DNA of 64,000 bases from Cloeon dipterum (taxonomy: Eukaryota > Arthropoda > Insecta > Ephemeroptera > Baetidae), in contig NC_088786.1 of NCBI RefSeq assembly GCF_949628265.1, positions 19,737,681 to 19,801,680 of the forward strand, read 5' to 3'. The position numbers were made by a program, and so were the translations under genes. This document shows positions 13,809-26,100 of the stretch, one piece after another. Position 1 is the first letter of the stretch. Each line of letters begins with the position of its first letter. Below the pieces are notes generated by a model. That model did no database searches. It saw only the letters and a program-made list of their open reading frames with translations, and was not told the DNA's origin.

Positions 13809-15626
13809 TTATATTCTCTGGATGACACACACAAAAAAGCCCGTGGTTTGGTCTTTATCACTGCGGAAGTAAACACCATGCTTTCCAAACTCAAAATCAA
13901 GCGATCCTCTGGAGAAATCCTCACTCAACGGCAAGTCCTCGACCACTCGGAACAGGTCACCTTTCTGTCTCATTGCGCTGTCAATGACGGCTTCATTTTC
14001 GTCTGTGTTGATAGAGCAGGTCGAGTAAACGATGCGTTTCACGTTCGGAAAGCTCAGAGCATGCACCAGCGCTTTCGTCTGGAATGCCGACAGCTTTCTC
14101 AGCTGCTCCTCAGATTTGCTTTCAACATCAGCCCTTCCCATTCCTGGAATAAAATTAATGTCACATTAAAATATTAAATTATTTAGATTAGGAAGCAAAT
14201 TTCAAGTTGATTGGTCTTAAATTTAAAAAAATAAAAAGTGGGATTTCTTATGTTTTTTTTTTAAATCAAAAACTACTAAAAAAAGAACGGGTTATTCTTA
14301 AAAATAAAATAATATCGACATTCTTTTTGATAATTCTCCACCCTTCTGCCAAACCCTGAAATTTATTAGTCCAAGATTATTGTTATTAGATTCTCTTTCA
14401 GTCATTTTTTAAAAATGATATTAATTTAATAGAAGTACATAAAGCCAATTGACTAACCAGAGTTGGAACAGCTGGGGTCGAGCAGGATGTGCGTGACGTC
14501 AGGAAAGTCATCAGGCTTTAGGGCAAGAGCGTCCTCATTGTGCGTTTTCGCACACTCGACTGAGTAGTCTTCGAGCATTTTCTGCAGGAGCGCAAACCTC
14601 TTCGGATTCACCTCAACGGCGTGAATAATGCTGAGAATTCAATTTGTAAAACAGCAATAAACTCATATTTCACTAATTTTACCCATTGTTTTCCAAATGA
14701 GCAGCAATTTGCGTAGTTTTCATTCCTGGGGCGGCGCACAGGTCCATCACGACGTCACCAGGCTTGGGGTCGAGAATTTTCACAGGAATACAGCTGGACT
14801 GGAATTAAAAACGGCATTTTGCTTGAAGGTTTAAATCGAATAAATAAAATAATACCTTTGCTTGAAGAACGAACGCACCACTTTCATAGAGGCAGTGCTT
14901 GAAAATAGGAGTTTTGCTTGGAAAGACTAACAAATCGTCGTAGTGGAAGTCCTCCATGAAATTCGGTTCGGCTAATTTGGCACTCCGCTTGAGAAATCTA
15001 TTGTATGTGATTGGCGTTTCCACCAGCTCCCAGCCGTCTTGGGCCAGATGATCCATAACGTACTCTTTGGACGTCACTAGAGTGTTGATCCGAACATATC
15101 GAGGCAATGCTGAAGCCGTCAGTTTTTAGAAATGCAATTTACAAAGGCTGAAGCGAATAATTACAATTTTTTGGTACAAAGTCCTCAATGCTGGCAGGAA
15201 CTTTATCGAGCAGATCCTGATTAGCCTTGATTAATTGAACATTGAAGTTTTCTGGTACATGAGGCAGGTGCTGCTTCCCCCAGTAGAGCTCGGTCAAGAT
15301 AATTTTTAATTTGTACTCTTCGATGTAGTTGCTTTCGGATTTTTCCTTTAGGATTTTGCACATTTTTTCCAGCTCCTCAGCGTGTTGCAAGGCCTTGCTC
15401 ACCAATCCATAAATACTCCTGATGTCCTTTAGATTTCAAATTCAGATTTTTTAATTTATAAACTTTATAAATATGATTGCTAACTCACGACGTGGGCATT
15501 CGACTCGGAATAAATCAAGTTATTCAGACTCTCTTGCCTCTCCTTGACAGCCTGTAGCATCTTCGCGGCTTTGACGAATTTTTTCGGCAGCCTGTTTGCG
15601 TTGGAAAACTGCCTCGCCCCACTCAT
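13809..15626 (-). CDS. NSUN5: NSUN5: 28S rRNA (cytosine-5)-methyltransferase
   Basis: Six exons give 425 residues, close to the length usual for NSUN5: 15489-15626, 15165-15426, 14856-15109, 14683-14798, 14458-14630, 13809-14143. The family methylates one cytosine of large-subunit rRNA in the nucleus/nucleolus using S-adenosylmethionine. The N-terminal helical part precedes LPRYVRINTL (about residue 135), typical of NSUN5. The SAM-binding motif is DLCAAPGMKT (237-246). Motif IV is DPSCSNSG (308-315, Cys311) and motif VI is YSTCSINTDENE (Cys357, expected nucleophile). In most homologues motif IV reads SCSGSG, so Asn313 is unusual. The start codon (15624-15626) is followed by MSGARQF. The gene is divergent from the CNTD1-like gene and separated from it by 530 bp. 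The 314 nt intron 14144-14457 is AT-rich and featureless. Confidence 0.93.
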
Positions 15627-16156
15627 TTTGATCCGAAAAAGAATAAGGATTAAATTAAAATTTGAAGCAGAAACAGCGTCGTAGTTCGACGGGTTCGACG
15701 CAGGTTCGACACCACCACATGGGCTCGGTCGTGTTGATGTTTTGAAGGGGGAGGGGTAGCGGCAGTCCAGCAACGGCAGCCAATCAAACGCGACATCTGC
15801 AGGCTGTGAGCTAAAGACGGTCTAAATGCAGAATAGCGCGGGAAGGGAAATCCAATTTGCTAATGCGAAAGGTCAGTGACTGCAGATTGAGTGTGACAGG
15901 GAACAAGACTTGGAAACAAAGAATTGTCAGAAATTGCGGCCCGTTTTGCAGAATTTTCCACCACCACATTTAAGTGAGTAAACAAAATGTCAAATGTGTT
16001 TATTTTTTTAATCAATTGCGAACTCCGCATTTTTAATAGGGATGTTTATAAAGTATGATATAATTAAAAATATTTATATGATAGTTTTTGCGTTTTGCAC
16101 AAATTCTTTTATGTTACATAGGCGGGAATTAATTGCCGATTTGGTGATTTTCAATT
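15627..16156. promoter_or_regulatory. Shared divergent promoter of NSUN5 and CNTD1-like gene
   Basis: The two start codons face away from each other across 530 bp. The NSUN5-proximal half is GC-richer and holds three copies of GTTCGAC at 15684, 15693 and 15704. The CNTD1-proximal half is AT-rich. No TATA box is placed with confidence. A shared promoter is inferred from spacing alone. Confidence 0.55.
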
Positions 16157-17612
16157 ATGGACGTGGGGTCGATTCTTGATATTCCTGTTCGGCGTCCCAA
16201 TTTCAGGAAGAGGGTGAATACTTGCAGGACTGGTATGTTGATTTAATAGCTCGGTAAAAATCATACAAATTTTTAATTTTTAGACAGAGAGAGGTTCAAA
16301 GCGATTGAACTACTGAAGGCGAAAAACCTTGAATGCATGAGAAAAATCGGCAGTCGAGGTAACGGCGTACAACCCTTCCATTGCGTATCAAAGGGTACAG
16401 CCAAAATTGCTGACATTTTTTGCAACAAGATTGGTTTGCCTTTGGAGACGAAAATGTTAACCCTGGAGATTTATGAGAGGTTTTTTTTTAGTATAAATTC
16501 GATTGTTCCAGGTTAATAAAGGAATCAAATTTTAGATTCATTGTTGGCCTGCTCAACAAAATTTTGGAGAGCCGCAAATCGCGCCAATACGACGTGTGTT
16601 CTTCGGATATTGGTGGATTAAAAACTATCTTCCAAAATGAGTGCAACACCATGCCCCTGTACTTTATTGCCTGCATTCAGGTTGCGGCAAAATTCGACAA
16701 TCGAGATTTGGTTCGTGAATTTCCTGAGTATTTCTGCAGCAATTTAAATATTTCATTGCAGCCGCTTCTCAGTCCTACAGAAACAGTGTCTTACCTGTCC
16801 AAGAGAACTTCCTGCAACACCACAGAACTAGACCTGATGACTGCTGAAATGAAGGTCATTTCCTGCATGGACTATGAGGTATTTCTTGAAATGCTACAAT
16901 AAAATAATTCCAAAAATTAATGCATGTAAAATGAAAAGATTTTAGGTACCTAATTTTTTCAATTGTTTTAAAACAGGCCAGCCACACAATTTAAAAAAAA
17001 ATCAGCCCCATTTTAGTTTTTAAATCTTAAAAAACATGCTACAGTCTTGATTTTATTTATTGAATTCCAAATCTGGTAAAATGGAAATTTTAACATATTT
17101 TTTCGATTATTTTCAAAACAAAATTCGTTTTTCCAGCTGAATTTCGTGACCAGATACGAGGCTGTGGAGGATCTGATCGCCACCAGGAAAAACGAGCAGT
17201 TTATCCTGCTCTCCGACGAGATCTTTGCCAAGTCGGTCGAGGTTTTGGACATGCTCTACCGCAACCACCGCAAAATCTTCGACGACTTCTTGCTCCACAT
17301 GGGACTGAACGTCACAAAATCAGAAAAGTACAAATTTATTTTTTTTAAATTTAAAAAAAAAACACATTTTCCAGGGTTTTCAACAAAGAGCTGCAGCAAG
17401 CCGAATACGACGCAGTGTGGATCGCCGGGGCGACAATCGTGGCTGCGACGCGACTCACCAGGCACAAGAAATTCGAGGAGGCCGACTTCGAAAAGCTGAG
17501 CCAGATCATTTTGTTCGAATTGGCAGATGACTTGAGCGACATTCGCTCGGAGAGAGAGCTGCGAACCCTTTCGTACGTTCTCTTCCACGCTTTCGCAGAA
17601 CTTGAAATGTGA
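16157..17612 (+). CDS. CNTD1: CNTD1-like cyclin N-terminal domain protein (meiotic crossover factor family)
   Basis: Five exons join in frame: 16157-16232, 16284-16479, 16536-16878, 17137-17327, 17375-17612, giving 347 residues (human CNTD1 is about 330). The cyclin-like fold is visible: TLEIYERFIVGLL (about residues 82-94), a helix LYFIACIQVAAKF, then ELDLMTAEMKVISCMDYELNFVT, then a second helical half ending DAVWIAGATIVAATRL and a final helix before the stop. Order and spacing fit CNTD1, whose relatives (COSA-1 in nematodes) mark crossover sites in meiotic prophase. No separate cyclin-dependent kinase-type signature was sought. All exon joins keep phase. Retained-intron ORFs in exons 3 and 4 are artefacts. 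The assignment rests on remembered family features, not an alignment; a divergent cyclin of another class is the alternative. Confidence 0.82.
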
Positions 17613-18551
17613 TACTCAATGTGATGCATACAAATCTAGTTTAAATGTCATTAAGTCTCGTGTGACTAGAGACCGACTTGTGGGAAACAAAATGAACGGT
17701 TAAAGGATTAACCAATATAATTGCTTTTATTGGCGGGACACGCCAAAACTGCTGAAGTCAATTGCGATTTTGTTTTAATTTCCATTTTAAAATGAACTCT
17801 CGGACATTGGAGAATTTTATTAACTTACATAACTTCTATTCGTGTGAATCTTGAGTCTTGAGGTGATTGAATTTAAATAAAATTCCCACTGAGTTGATGG
17901 ATGTAAAAACTTTATTTAGGTTGGCATTAATAAAATGTTGGCTTTGCAAAAATATCAGCACCATAGTTTTTGCTTCAGACTTTTATTAAAATAAACACAC
18001 TATTTCTATGATGAAACAAGCAAGAATTTACAACCTTAATTTAGAGTATTATTAGTTATTATTTTATTACAGATTCATATTGAGAAATGAAATTGCTTTG
18101 AGTTAATGTTTTTGTTAAATATTGAAAATTCTGGTTTTTTTCTTTGTAAGAAATAAGAAACTGCGTGTATATAGCAAAATATTTTGTCACAGCGACGTCC
18201 TTGACATCAGAATAATATTTTGTTCTCCGTGTTTAATTTAAAAAGAAAAAAATCGGAAATTGCAAGAAAGCATTGTTACGCGCTTGATAACATCAGGAAT
18301 TGATATTTATAAATATTCGGCTGAAACAACAAGAAATATGAATCCTGAAGGTAAGATATGGAAGCAGGGGGACCTCTGTATTTGAAAAATAAAATACGAA
18401 AATCATAATCGTAAATTAATAATTTTAAAATTGTGTATTCGATAAGAATGATCTATTTTCATACAAAAAGAGCCTAAATTAAAATCATTTTCGTTCTCAT
18501 TATAAAATAACATTGCAAATAGTTCGAGACATAAATAATACAAAAAATTAA
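17613..18551. other. Convergent spacer between CNTD1-like gene and FoxF
   Basis: This AT-rich spacer holds the 3' untranslated regions of both genes. Several TTTATT words (for example near 17984) could be FoxF poly(A) signals on the minus strand. No ORF or RNA gene was recognised. Confidence 0.5.
17876..17881 (+). terminator. Candidate poly(A) signal of CNTD1-like gene
   Basis: AATAAA lies 264 bp after the stop codon, in a spacer where this gene and FoxF converge. No closer canonical signal was seen, though weaker variants exist. Confidence 0.4.
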
Positions 18552-21500
18552 TCACTTTGGATCGTAGTACGGCGACTGATGCATGAGAGCACTCGTGGGA
18601 GATAAATTTGGCGCATAATGCAGTTTCTTGTCACTCTTTGCTCCGTTTTTCGCTAAACCTGAAAAAAACATTTTGTTGTTCACTATAACCTTAATTAACA
18701 ACAAGGGTTTACGCGAGAGTGAATGACATCTATCATATCTTTAAAAATTTTAAATCATGTTTTTATCTTCAAACCCTTCTTACAGTGAGGCATTATTTTG
18801 GTCTTGTGAAGCATACTCATGTAGTCGCCGAAATTGATCAAGTTTAATTAAATAGCACTGAAATCAACGAGGGTAAACCTGTTTTTTTTATTTCCCTCTC
18901 AAGAATTGAACTAACCTCGAGAGTGGAAATTTATTCTCAATAATTTCAAAACTATTGAATTTTCATTTCCAAGGGGAGCGCACATTATCTAAAGCATTAT
19001 GGTGTATTTCGTTACCAGATGATAGCGTGTTTGATACAAGATGAAAATTTTCCAAAGGATACACGCCTCCGTAATAAAAATGTAACTTCCGTTTAATTTC
19101 TTAGAAACTGATCGGATTTTAATAAACTTTTCATGGTTGCAATCTGCTCGGTGTGACGAATCAAATGACCAAATGAGATTTTTTTGAGGTCATCTTGAAA
19201 AATCGCGAGCAGAAATATTACGTTTAAATCAGGCTTTATTTTGGCTAATTTCAAAACTTTTGCGGGCTGCATATAGCTTGCAGGTAAAATAGGAGTCAAT
19301 TTTTGAAACTATGCATAAATGAAAACAAATTGGAAAGTAAACTTTTTTTCAAGAATATTTAAAACAAAAAATACAATTTTCATCAATCAGCTTTCTTGAT
19401 TTGCAAAAGTTTTATTCTCCAGTTCTCATAGCCACTGAATTATGAAACCTAACTTGCACACTTTTGTGTATACATTATCCGATTCAGATTAAAATTTTCT
19501 TTTTAAACTTGACTTAGCAGCTATAACATCCGTAGAAAGTCTCAGAAATTCAAGATTCGAACGTTAATATAGCTCGAAGACCGGGAATTACGGAATATTT
19601 TCCTTTGGCGAACTTGCATCTAATTTCAAATTTAGGATGGTAACCAAAAAACATTTATTTCGCATTAGTATCAAGTGTGCTAACCTTATAAGAAAAATTA
19701 AATTTCAAGAACAACCTAAGCTAGACTTTTCGACCACAATAATTGTACATCATCTGTTCCTCTATTAATTAATGTGTAATTAAAGACTTTTCTCAATTTT
19801 ATTGAGTTTCTTCACTTAACGCTCCGAAATAATAAAAGTGAATTTTCCACATTTAATGAAAATTCCAAACTATAGCATATGAATAATTTGCTCTCAAGTA
19901 AATCTTAAAAAGCGGCGATAAAGGTTTTCACCTGAGTCGGTGGGCTGCGGGCACATGGAGTAGGGCACAAAGTTGGTGTTGAATTCCTGGGGCATGAGTT
20001 GCGAGCCGATGGGGTTGCAGGGCGGCGTGAGCGACGGCTTGATGAACGAGGTGGACGGCAGGGGGCCCGCGCTGTGGGCCCCGTAGGACCAGTCTTTCGC
20101 ATCGAGCGCGTAGTGCGACGCGTGCAGCTCGGCCACGCCGAGGTAGTCGCTCGAGCCGCCCTGGTAGTTGCCCGTCAGCATCGAACCTTGCGCGCTCGAG
20201 TACGAACACGTGCCACCTGAGTTGCCCAAGTGGTAGTCCTGTCCAACACAAATTATTCAAAATTTAAAACAATAAATTCAAAATTCTGCAAAGATTTTTT
20301 TGGCACAGTTTTTTACACTCGTGAATAAATGTCACTATGAGATCGAAAAATCGGATCTCAGATAAGAGTCGCAATGAGATCATAGACCACAACCAATCTC
20401 AAGGTGAGAGGAAAATTTTCAGTCTCAACTGAGATCCGATTTTTCGATATCATTATTTTTTAATGTGCTCCAATATGAAAAAGATGCTATTTCTTATAGA
20501 TAGCTTTGATCTATTAATATTTTGAGCGTCTTTTTATACACATTGCATTTAAATAATAAGGAATATTAGTTTTACAGAATTTAAAATTGCTGGCTTCTCC
20601 AAAAGGCAAACAAATAAGGAATGGATATAGCTCAGCAGAGTGAATTAATTGCAATGAAAATAATGTCACATTTTTCCAAAGGAAAAAATATATGTTAATT
20701 TAAAAATATTTTGTGTGATTTCGTATATCATTTTTCTTATTTACGAATTTAACAAAATAAAAATTAATGGATTTTCTCAAGTCATATATCAGATACTTTT
20801 TTCAATTTTTTTGTGTTAAATTAGGTGTACAATAGGCAGGATTTAGCAAATTTAAATTGAAAATTTATTATGAAGCTAATGTGTTATAGATAATAAAACT
20901 CGTTTTTGTAACATTTTAATTGCTGGACCCATGGATAAAACATCTAATTTATAATTTTTGATCAAGAGATATAGGTACAATATAAAATAAAACATTTTAA
21001 TTTCATTGTCAGTGCAACACCACTCTAATAGTAGGAAATAGATAAGAGGCAAGAGCGCTGATGGAAATCTTCTGCACTTGAAAGTACACTTAAGAAATGT
21101 ATCTCAAGAAAGAAATTCTTTAAGTTTTCATCCACCCCAGAACTATTATTCTCGGGGCGCGTTAACGAGACAAAAAACACGCGTTAGCACGTGTTGTCAG
21201 TGTGATACGCAACGCGTCTCTGCTATTTCAGTGTATTTTGTAGCCAGCAGAGGCTCATGGAAGATTTCACTCAGCAGCTTGGAGCAAAGGATGGATGTTT
21301 GGATTGCCTCTAGCTGCCCGAATTTCTAGTCAAAATCAGTCCCCTGCTTTGAGGGCCACGCAACTATTAAATTTATCTGCGGCCACCATCAGAAAATTTG
21401 ATTCAACATTATCTTAAATGTGTTTTAAAAGCTACGCAGGTGATTTTGACAGAAGTGTGGCAGTTTTAGTAGGAGATTTTAAGCTTTAAAGATGACATGA

Positions 21501-24500
21501 TGAGTTTGAAAGTTAAGCTAATAAATTGGATATTTTTAGTGTCGACAAATATCCAGACACACAAAAAAGTTGACTGCGATTAATCAAGTTCCCAAAAATC
21601 GCCAAAATTAGTGTTTATCAAGAAATTGTTTTCTTTGGTTTTATATTTTCAAGACGCAAGCAGTTGTTGTGTTTAATTCGTCACGCGGAACATGATTTTA
21701 TGAAAAAAAAACCTCTTTACTTTTCAACCCTCTCAATCATAAAAAATCCAATTTATTAAAAATTCATGACGTAAATGAGATTTCGGAGTGATTCCGAGTT
21801 ATAAAAATTCTAGCAGCAGCTAATGTGATTTTAAATATATAAAGTTTTCAGATTGAGGGTTTTAATGTAAACTGTATATTTTGAATCTTGTAAACTGATT
21901 TAAAGTGCTAGAAATGATTTCATCCATATACTCTTAAGAGCGAAGGCAGGGAATTTACTTTGCAACTTAAACACACGGGTTTCCCAATTTAAATGCCACA
22001 ACAGCAACCGAAAAAAATCGAATTTTAAAAGCTCAACTTTAGCGGATGATTCAAAATATGCGCAGAGATTTTTTAAATTATAGAACAGCCGTTCTCAAAT
22101 AATTTTTAAAACGATAAAATAATTCCAGAGGTAAGGAAAGCAAAGAATTCGATTGTTGAAAAAATTATAAATTATGAAGTTTAGCGCGACTTGTAACCAT
22201 AGCCTTACGACAATAATAGAAAAGGCAGTGATTTTTTCCTCTATATACCAATTAAAAGCCAATTTGGGGAGAGGTTGTTTTTTACTCTTTAGGTTGCAAC
22301 TGTACAACTCTTTGCCAAATTTAAATGGAAGGAAATTTAGAATAGAAATCTCGAGAAACAACTGAAGGCATATGAATGTTAAAAAACTAATTCTTTTAAC
22401 ATCTAATAAACCTCCAACTATGGCATTTTCTCAATTTGATATAATATAGCGTTTAAGCGTTTCCTTTTCGGTCTAAGTATTATTGCATAAACTAGAGAGC
22501 AAACAAGTTTAATTTGAAAAATTTATTTCAATTTATCATATTTTTTCTCATCTCCGAGGACCAGGAAGGGGGCGCACTGTGCTAGCACGGATGCTGAAAT
22601 CTTGGGTCCCAATAACCCGGGGTCCCATTAATTGGAGATTGTCAATAAAATATTATTTAAGAATTACAACAAATTAAAAAAACTCACCTGGAGAAACGAG
22701 GGCTGCGGCTGCTGCTGCTGTTGAGGCTGTTGCTGCTGCTGTTGGGACATGATCAGGTTGGACTGTTGGTGCATCAGGTCGTAATGGCCGGTGCTGGTGG
22801 GCGGGAGGATGGGCGGCGGCGCCGTGCTCGGCGCCGCATTCGAGAAGTAGGCGTACGGAGGCTTGAGGGTTTGGCACTTGCGTCGGAAGCCGCGGGGCCG
22901 CCGACGGAACGAGCCCTCCTCGAACATGTACTCAGAGGCGGGGTCGATGGTCCAGTAGTGGCCCTTGCCGGGCCGGCCCAGACCCTTGGGCAGCTTGATG
23001 AAGCACTCGTTCAGGCTCAGGTTGTGCCGCACCGAGTTCTTCCAACCCTGGTATGAGCCCCGGAAGAACGGGAAGCGCTGCTGAAGGAACTGGTAGATTT
23101 CGTTCAGGGTCATCCGCTTGGACGGCGAATTTTGGATCGCCATCACGATCAGCGCGATGTATGAGTAAGGTGGCTTCTCCTGCCGACGCATGCCCGAGTT
23201 GGACTTTTTGCTCATCAGCCCGCTGTTTTCGCCTGGGAAGCAGAAATTTTTCCTTTCATTAGCAGTGTATTTTAATAATTTTTAACACAATTGACACCAT
23301 AGTTTAAACTGGAATATGATTTCCTAGGTATTAAATTTTAAGTTAGGCTTGTTAATTTTGAAGCTTTTAGCCTTTACTTGAAATACTCTCTAAATGTTGT
23401 TGTTTAAATGTCTCCAAAGTTTGCATGCTAATTAAGCGGCAAGCAAGCCTTATTGAAAATCACAAGAAGGGAAATTTATGCCTCATAATTCGCTTACCGT
23501 TGGATAGATCTCGCCGAATCACAATCAAGTGAAAAATTATTGGCAAGCCATTTAAATTTTTGAGAAACTTGGTCAAATCTTAAATTCAACCTGTTACTTA
23601 TTACTGATTTAATGTTCGCATATTGTAGAGCTAAACTGTTGCTCAATTCCACACACAAGAAATTCAACTTGCTGTTGCCAGCAAAATGCAAAACAATGTT
23701 CCTAATTTTTGGACGACACAGCTTATTTTTAAAACTAGAGTGATTGAAAGAACAGTTTTACTCTATATGTTGAAGTTTAAAAATGAGTGAAATTGCGCAT
23801 CGCTCAACAAACAACCAAATTTTCACTCTCGAATTGATTGTTGCCCTTTTTTGCAACAAGGATTTTCGCGCTTGGTTGTTGAGGTTTGAGCAATTTCTCC
23901 GCCATGATTTCAGGATTTTATGAAAGGAAGCACAATTCACAAAACGACTCTGTTCAGCGTTTTCATGGAATATTCCGCGTTTTCACAATTGTTTTTAGAC
24001 GTATTAAAATAGGAAACTCTCTTTCTTACAATTGGTAACAGTAAAAAGTTTCCTCTTAAAATTCCCTTCCAATATTATTTAGTTTTTATTTCGATTATAC
24101 GTTCATTTGTGACCAACCAATTCATTCGAATTTTATGCCAATGTTCACTCAGCTTCTAATTGCAGCTATGACAAAACAAAAGCTATGAGGTTAAATGAAA
24201 ATTGAGAAAATATTTCCTATTTGGAGGTCTGTTATTCATTTCTTTGTTCAATTTACTAACAATTTTCAGTGCCTGACCATATGCAAGCAATAAAAAAATC
24301 TAAACATATCCATTTTCATGTTCAAAGAGGTAAACTGATTAAAAAATAAATGAACAATAATAATTAAGAAAATTATTGTTCAATATTTGAGTTTTTGACC
24401 TGCACTTTTTCGGTAAATTGTAAAGGGTTTTACTTGGCAAAGCTTTCGTTAAGTATATAACGGTTTATAGTAACAAAAACTGTATTTAAGATCTCATAGG

Positions 24501-25303
24501 AAATAAGCCTATAAATATAAAACAATAACACGTCTAACAAAATAAAGACAATTGTGAAACATAAATATTTAAAAAAAAACTAAATTTTAACGCAAATAAA
24601 AATTAAATTAAATAACACTAGTTTTTTTAAATAATTTTGTAAAACAACTTTTTTATATTTTGTGTTATTTTATTTTGCAATAAAAAAATTGCATTCATTT
24701 AATAAATATTAATTTTAATTTTTACTTTTCATTCATAAGCTTATATTCAAACCTAAATTGGAGACTATATTTTTTAGTTTTAATAAAATTACTGTTTTTT
24801 AATCAATATTTTGATTCACTATGGATTCTTTAGTAACTATAATTTTTTTTAAAATAATGTAGCTTGAGTTTGCGAGTGTGGAGTAAGGCGTAATATTTTA
24901 GCAATGAAAATATTTTTAAAAATCGTTTTCTGTTCATCAATAAATGCGATTTCTTAAGCAAATAATTTGTATCACTTTGAACGAAGTGGACAGTTTCTCA
25001 TGCTATCAATATAAATACATATATTGAATTTCACGTAAGTCAAAATAGCATACCATTGGATCCGTCGCCTTTGGAGGCGTCTGTCTGCGAGGGCTGCTCG
25101 GCCACGGGGGCGGCATTGGAAGCGGCGCCCTGCTGGGACGCATGCTGCAGGAGCAGTGCATGCGTCGGGGGTGGCGGCGGAGGCGGCAGCAGCAGCGGAG
25201 GCGGCTGTTGCTGTTGCTGCTGCTGCGGGGGCAGGTTATGCAAAGAGTTGGCTTGTTGGAAGCACAATGAGGCACTAGTGGCACACTCACGTTCACTCTT
25301 CAT
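18552..25303 (-). CDS. FoxF (bin): FoxF / biniou forkhead transcription factor
   Basis: Four exons give 402 residues: 25054-25303, 22688-23232, 19932-20238, 18552-18658. Exon 1 is Gln/Pro-rich. The forkhead domain (about residues 103-202) begins [16 protein letters not shown], contains the recognition helix [15 protein letters not shown], and ends in the FoxF signature [14 protein letters not shown] poly-Gln stretch follows near residues 239-255. Exon 3 is Ser/Gly/Tyr-rich. The last exon encodes 34 residues ending SPYYDPK before TGA; it is short but has a strong polypyrimidine-AG acceptor and the correct phase. FoxF proteins are nuclear factors for visceral mesoderm in insects (fly biniou). 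The start ATG is at 25301-25303. Introns 18659-19931, 20239-22687 and 23233-25053 are AT-rich, the second with a hairpin and the third with a degenerate transposon. Confidence 0.93.
20341..20451. repeat. Short inverted repeat in FoxF intron
   Basis: The arms are 20341-20361 and 20429-20451. GATCGAAAAATCGGATCTC on the left is the reverse complement, with a 2-base insertion, of GAGATCCGATTTTTCGATATC on the right. The loop is about 67 bp. It may be a fossil miniature transposon or a structured intron element. Confidence 0.6.
23785..23905. mobile_element. Degenerate copy of the 140 bp inverted-repeat element (R1) in FoxF intron
   Basis: The interior matches the copies at 51056 and 51705: AAATTGCGCA, CTCAACAAACA, CCAAATTTTCA, TTGCAACAAGGA, TTCGCG and TTGGTTGTTGA occur in the same order. 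The outer CGTCCTGG ends are eroded, which suggests an older insertion. Confidence 0.7.
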
Positions 25304-26100
25304 TTCGAAAATTTAAATATTTAAAATCATCATAAACATTTATGTTTTACGAAAGGCTGCTTACGTAAAATATCCCCTCCGCCCTTTCACGCGCGCACCG
25401 CGTTTAATACAAACTCACACACGCACACACACTCGCGGCGGCCGCAGCCTCGAATTGCACGCCGATCGCTCGCCCGCTCGGCCGCTTTGTCAGTTATTAA
25501 AACTAACTGAGACGCCACTTTTATTTACAAGAGCGGCCCGTTTGTTTAGTCCAATCCGGCCGCACGAACGCAATTCGGCCGAATATCAGATTTTCCCTGT
25601 GCGGTCTCGTCCTCTCGCGCCCCCCTCCGAGTGGGGAGCGCCCTTCCCGCGCCGGTCCTGCCGCCCCCAGCGCCCGCCGACGGCCCCTGCCGCCACCGGC
25701 CGACCTGGCCGACGGCCAGGGCCGCCCTTCGGCCCCCGGCCCGACCGACTAATTAGGCTAATTAGGCAGGGCGGGGGCCGGGCCTCCGCCCTCTCGCGCC
25801 CTTTGGTCCCGCCTGCTCCGAGACGCCGCCTCCTTTCCTCTGCCACCGCTGCTGCGTTGCTGCTTTACGACCGCGAGATGCTAATTTGAAACGCGCCGGA
25901 GATTTTATTTTAAGTGTTATGTGCGTGTAATTCAGCCCCGTCCCGATGGCCACACACAACGCACCCCGGCATGTGCGCTGCGTGCCGAGCCATTTTTATT
26001 GCACGTAATTTATGATCAAATTGTCGCGTGCAATCTGGGCCACGTCCGATGCTGCGAGACATGACACACGGCTGGGTGATTTTACACGAGATCATCGCAT
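25304..26100 (-). promoter_or_regulatory. GC-rich promoter region upstream of FoxF
   Basis: A strongly GC-rich block at about 25380-25870 sits just upstream of the first FoxF coding exon, in otherwise AT-rich DNA. It contains runs of CGCGC, a CA tract (ACACACGCACACACAC) and a perfect hairpin CCTGGCCGACGGCCAGG at 25704-25720. The long ORFs on both strands here follow from lack of stops in GC-rich DNA. It most likely holds the 5' untranslated region and core promoter. Confidence 0.55.

Noticed and set aside
15684..15710. tRNA B-box-like words (GGTTCGA)
   Set aside because: No A-box or cloverleaf at the right spacing; also checked at 40704 and 63008 with the same result.
25455..25889. 144-residue plus-strand ORF upstream of FoxF (and 86-residue ORF opposite)
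   Set aside because: Pro/Arg-rich on one strand and Gly/Arg-rich on the other, caused by a GC-rich promoter block with few stops; no domain or splice support.
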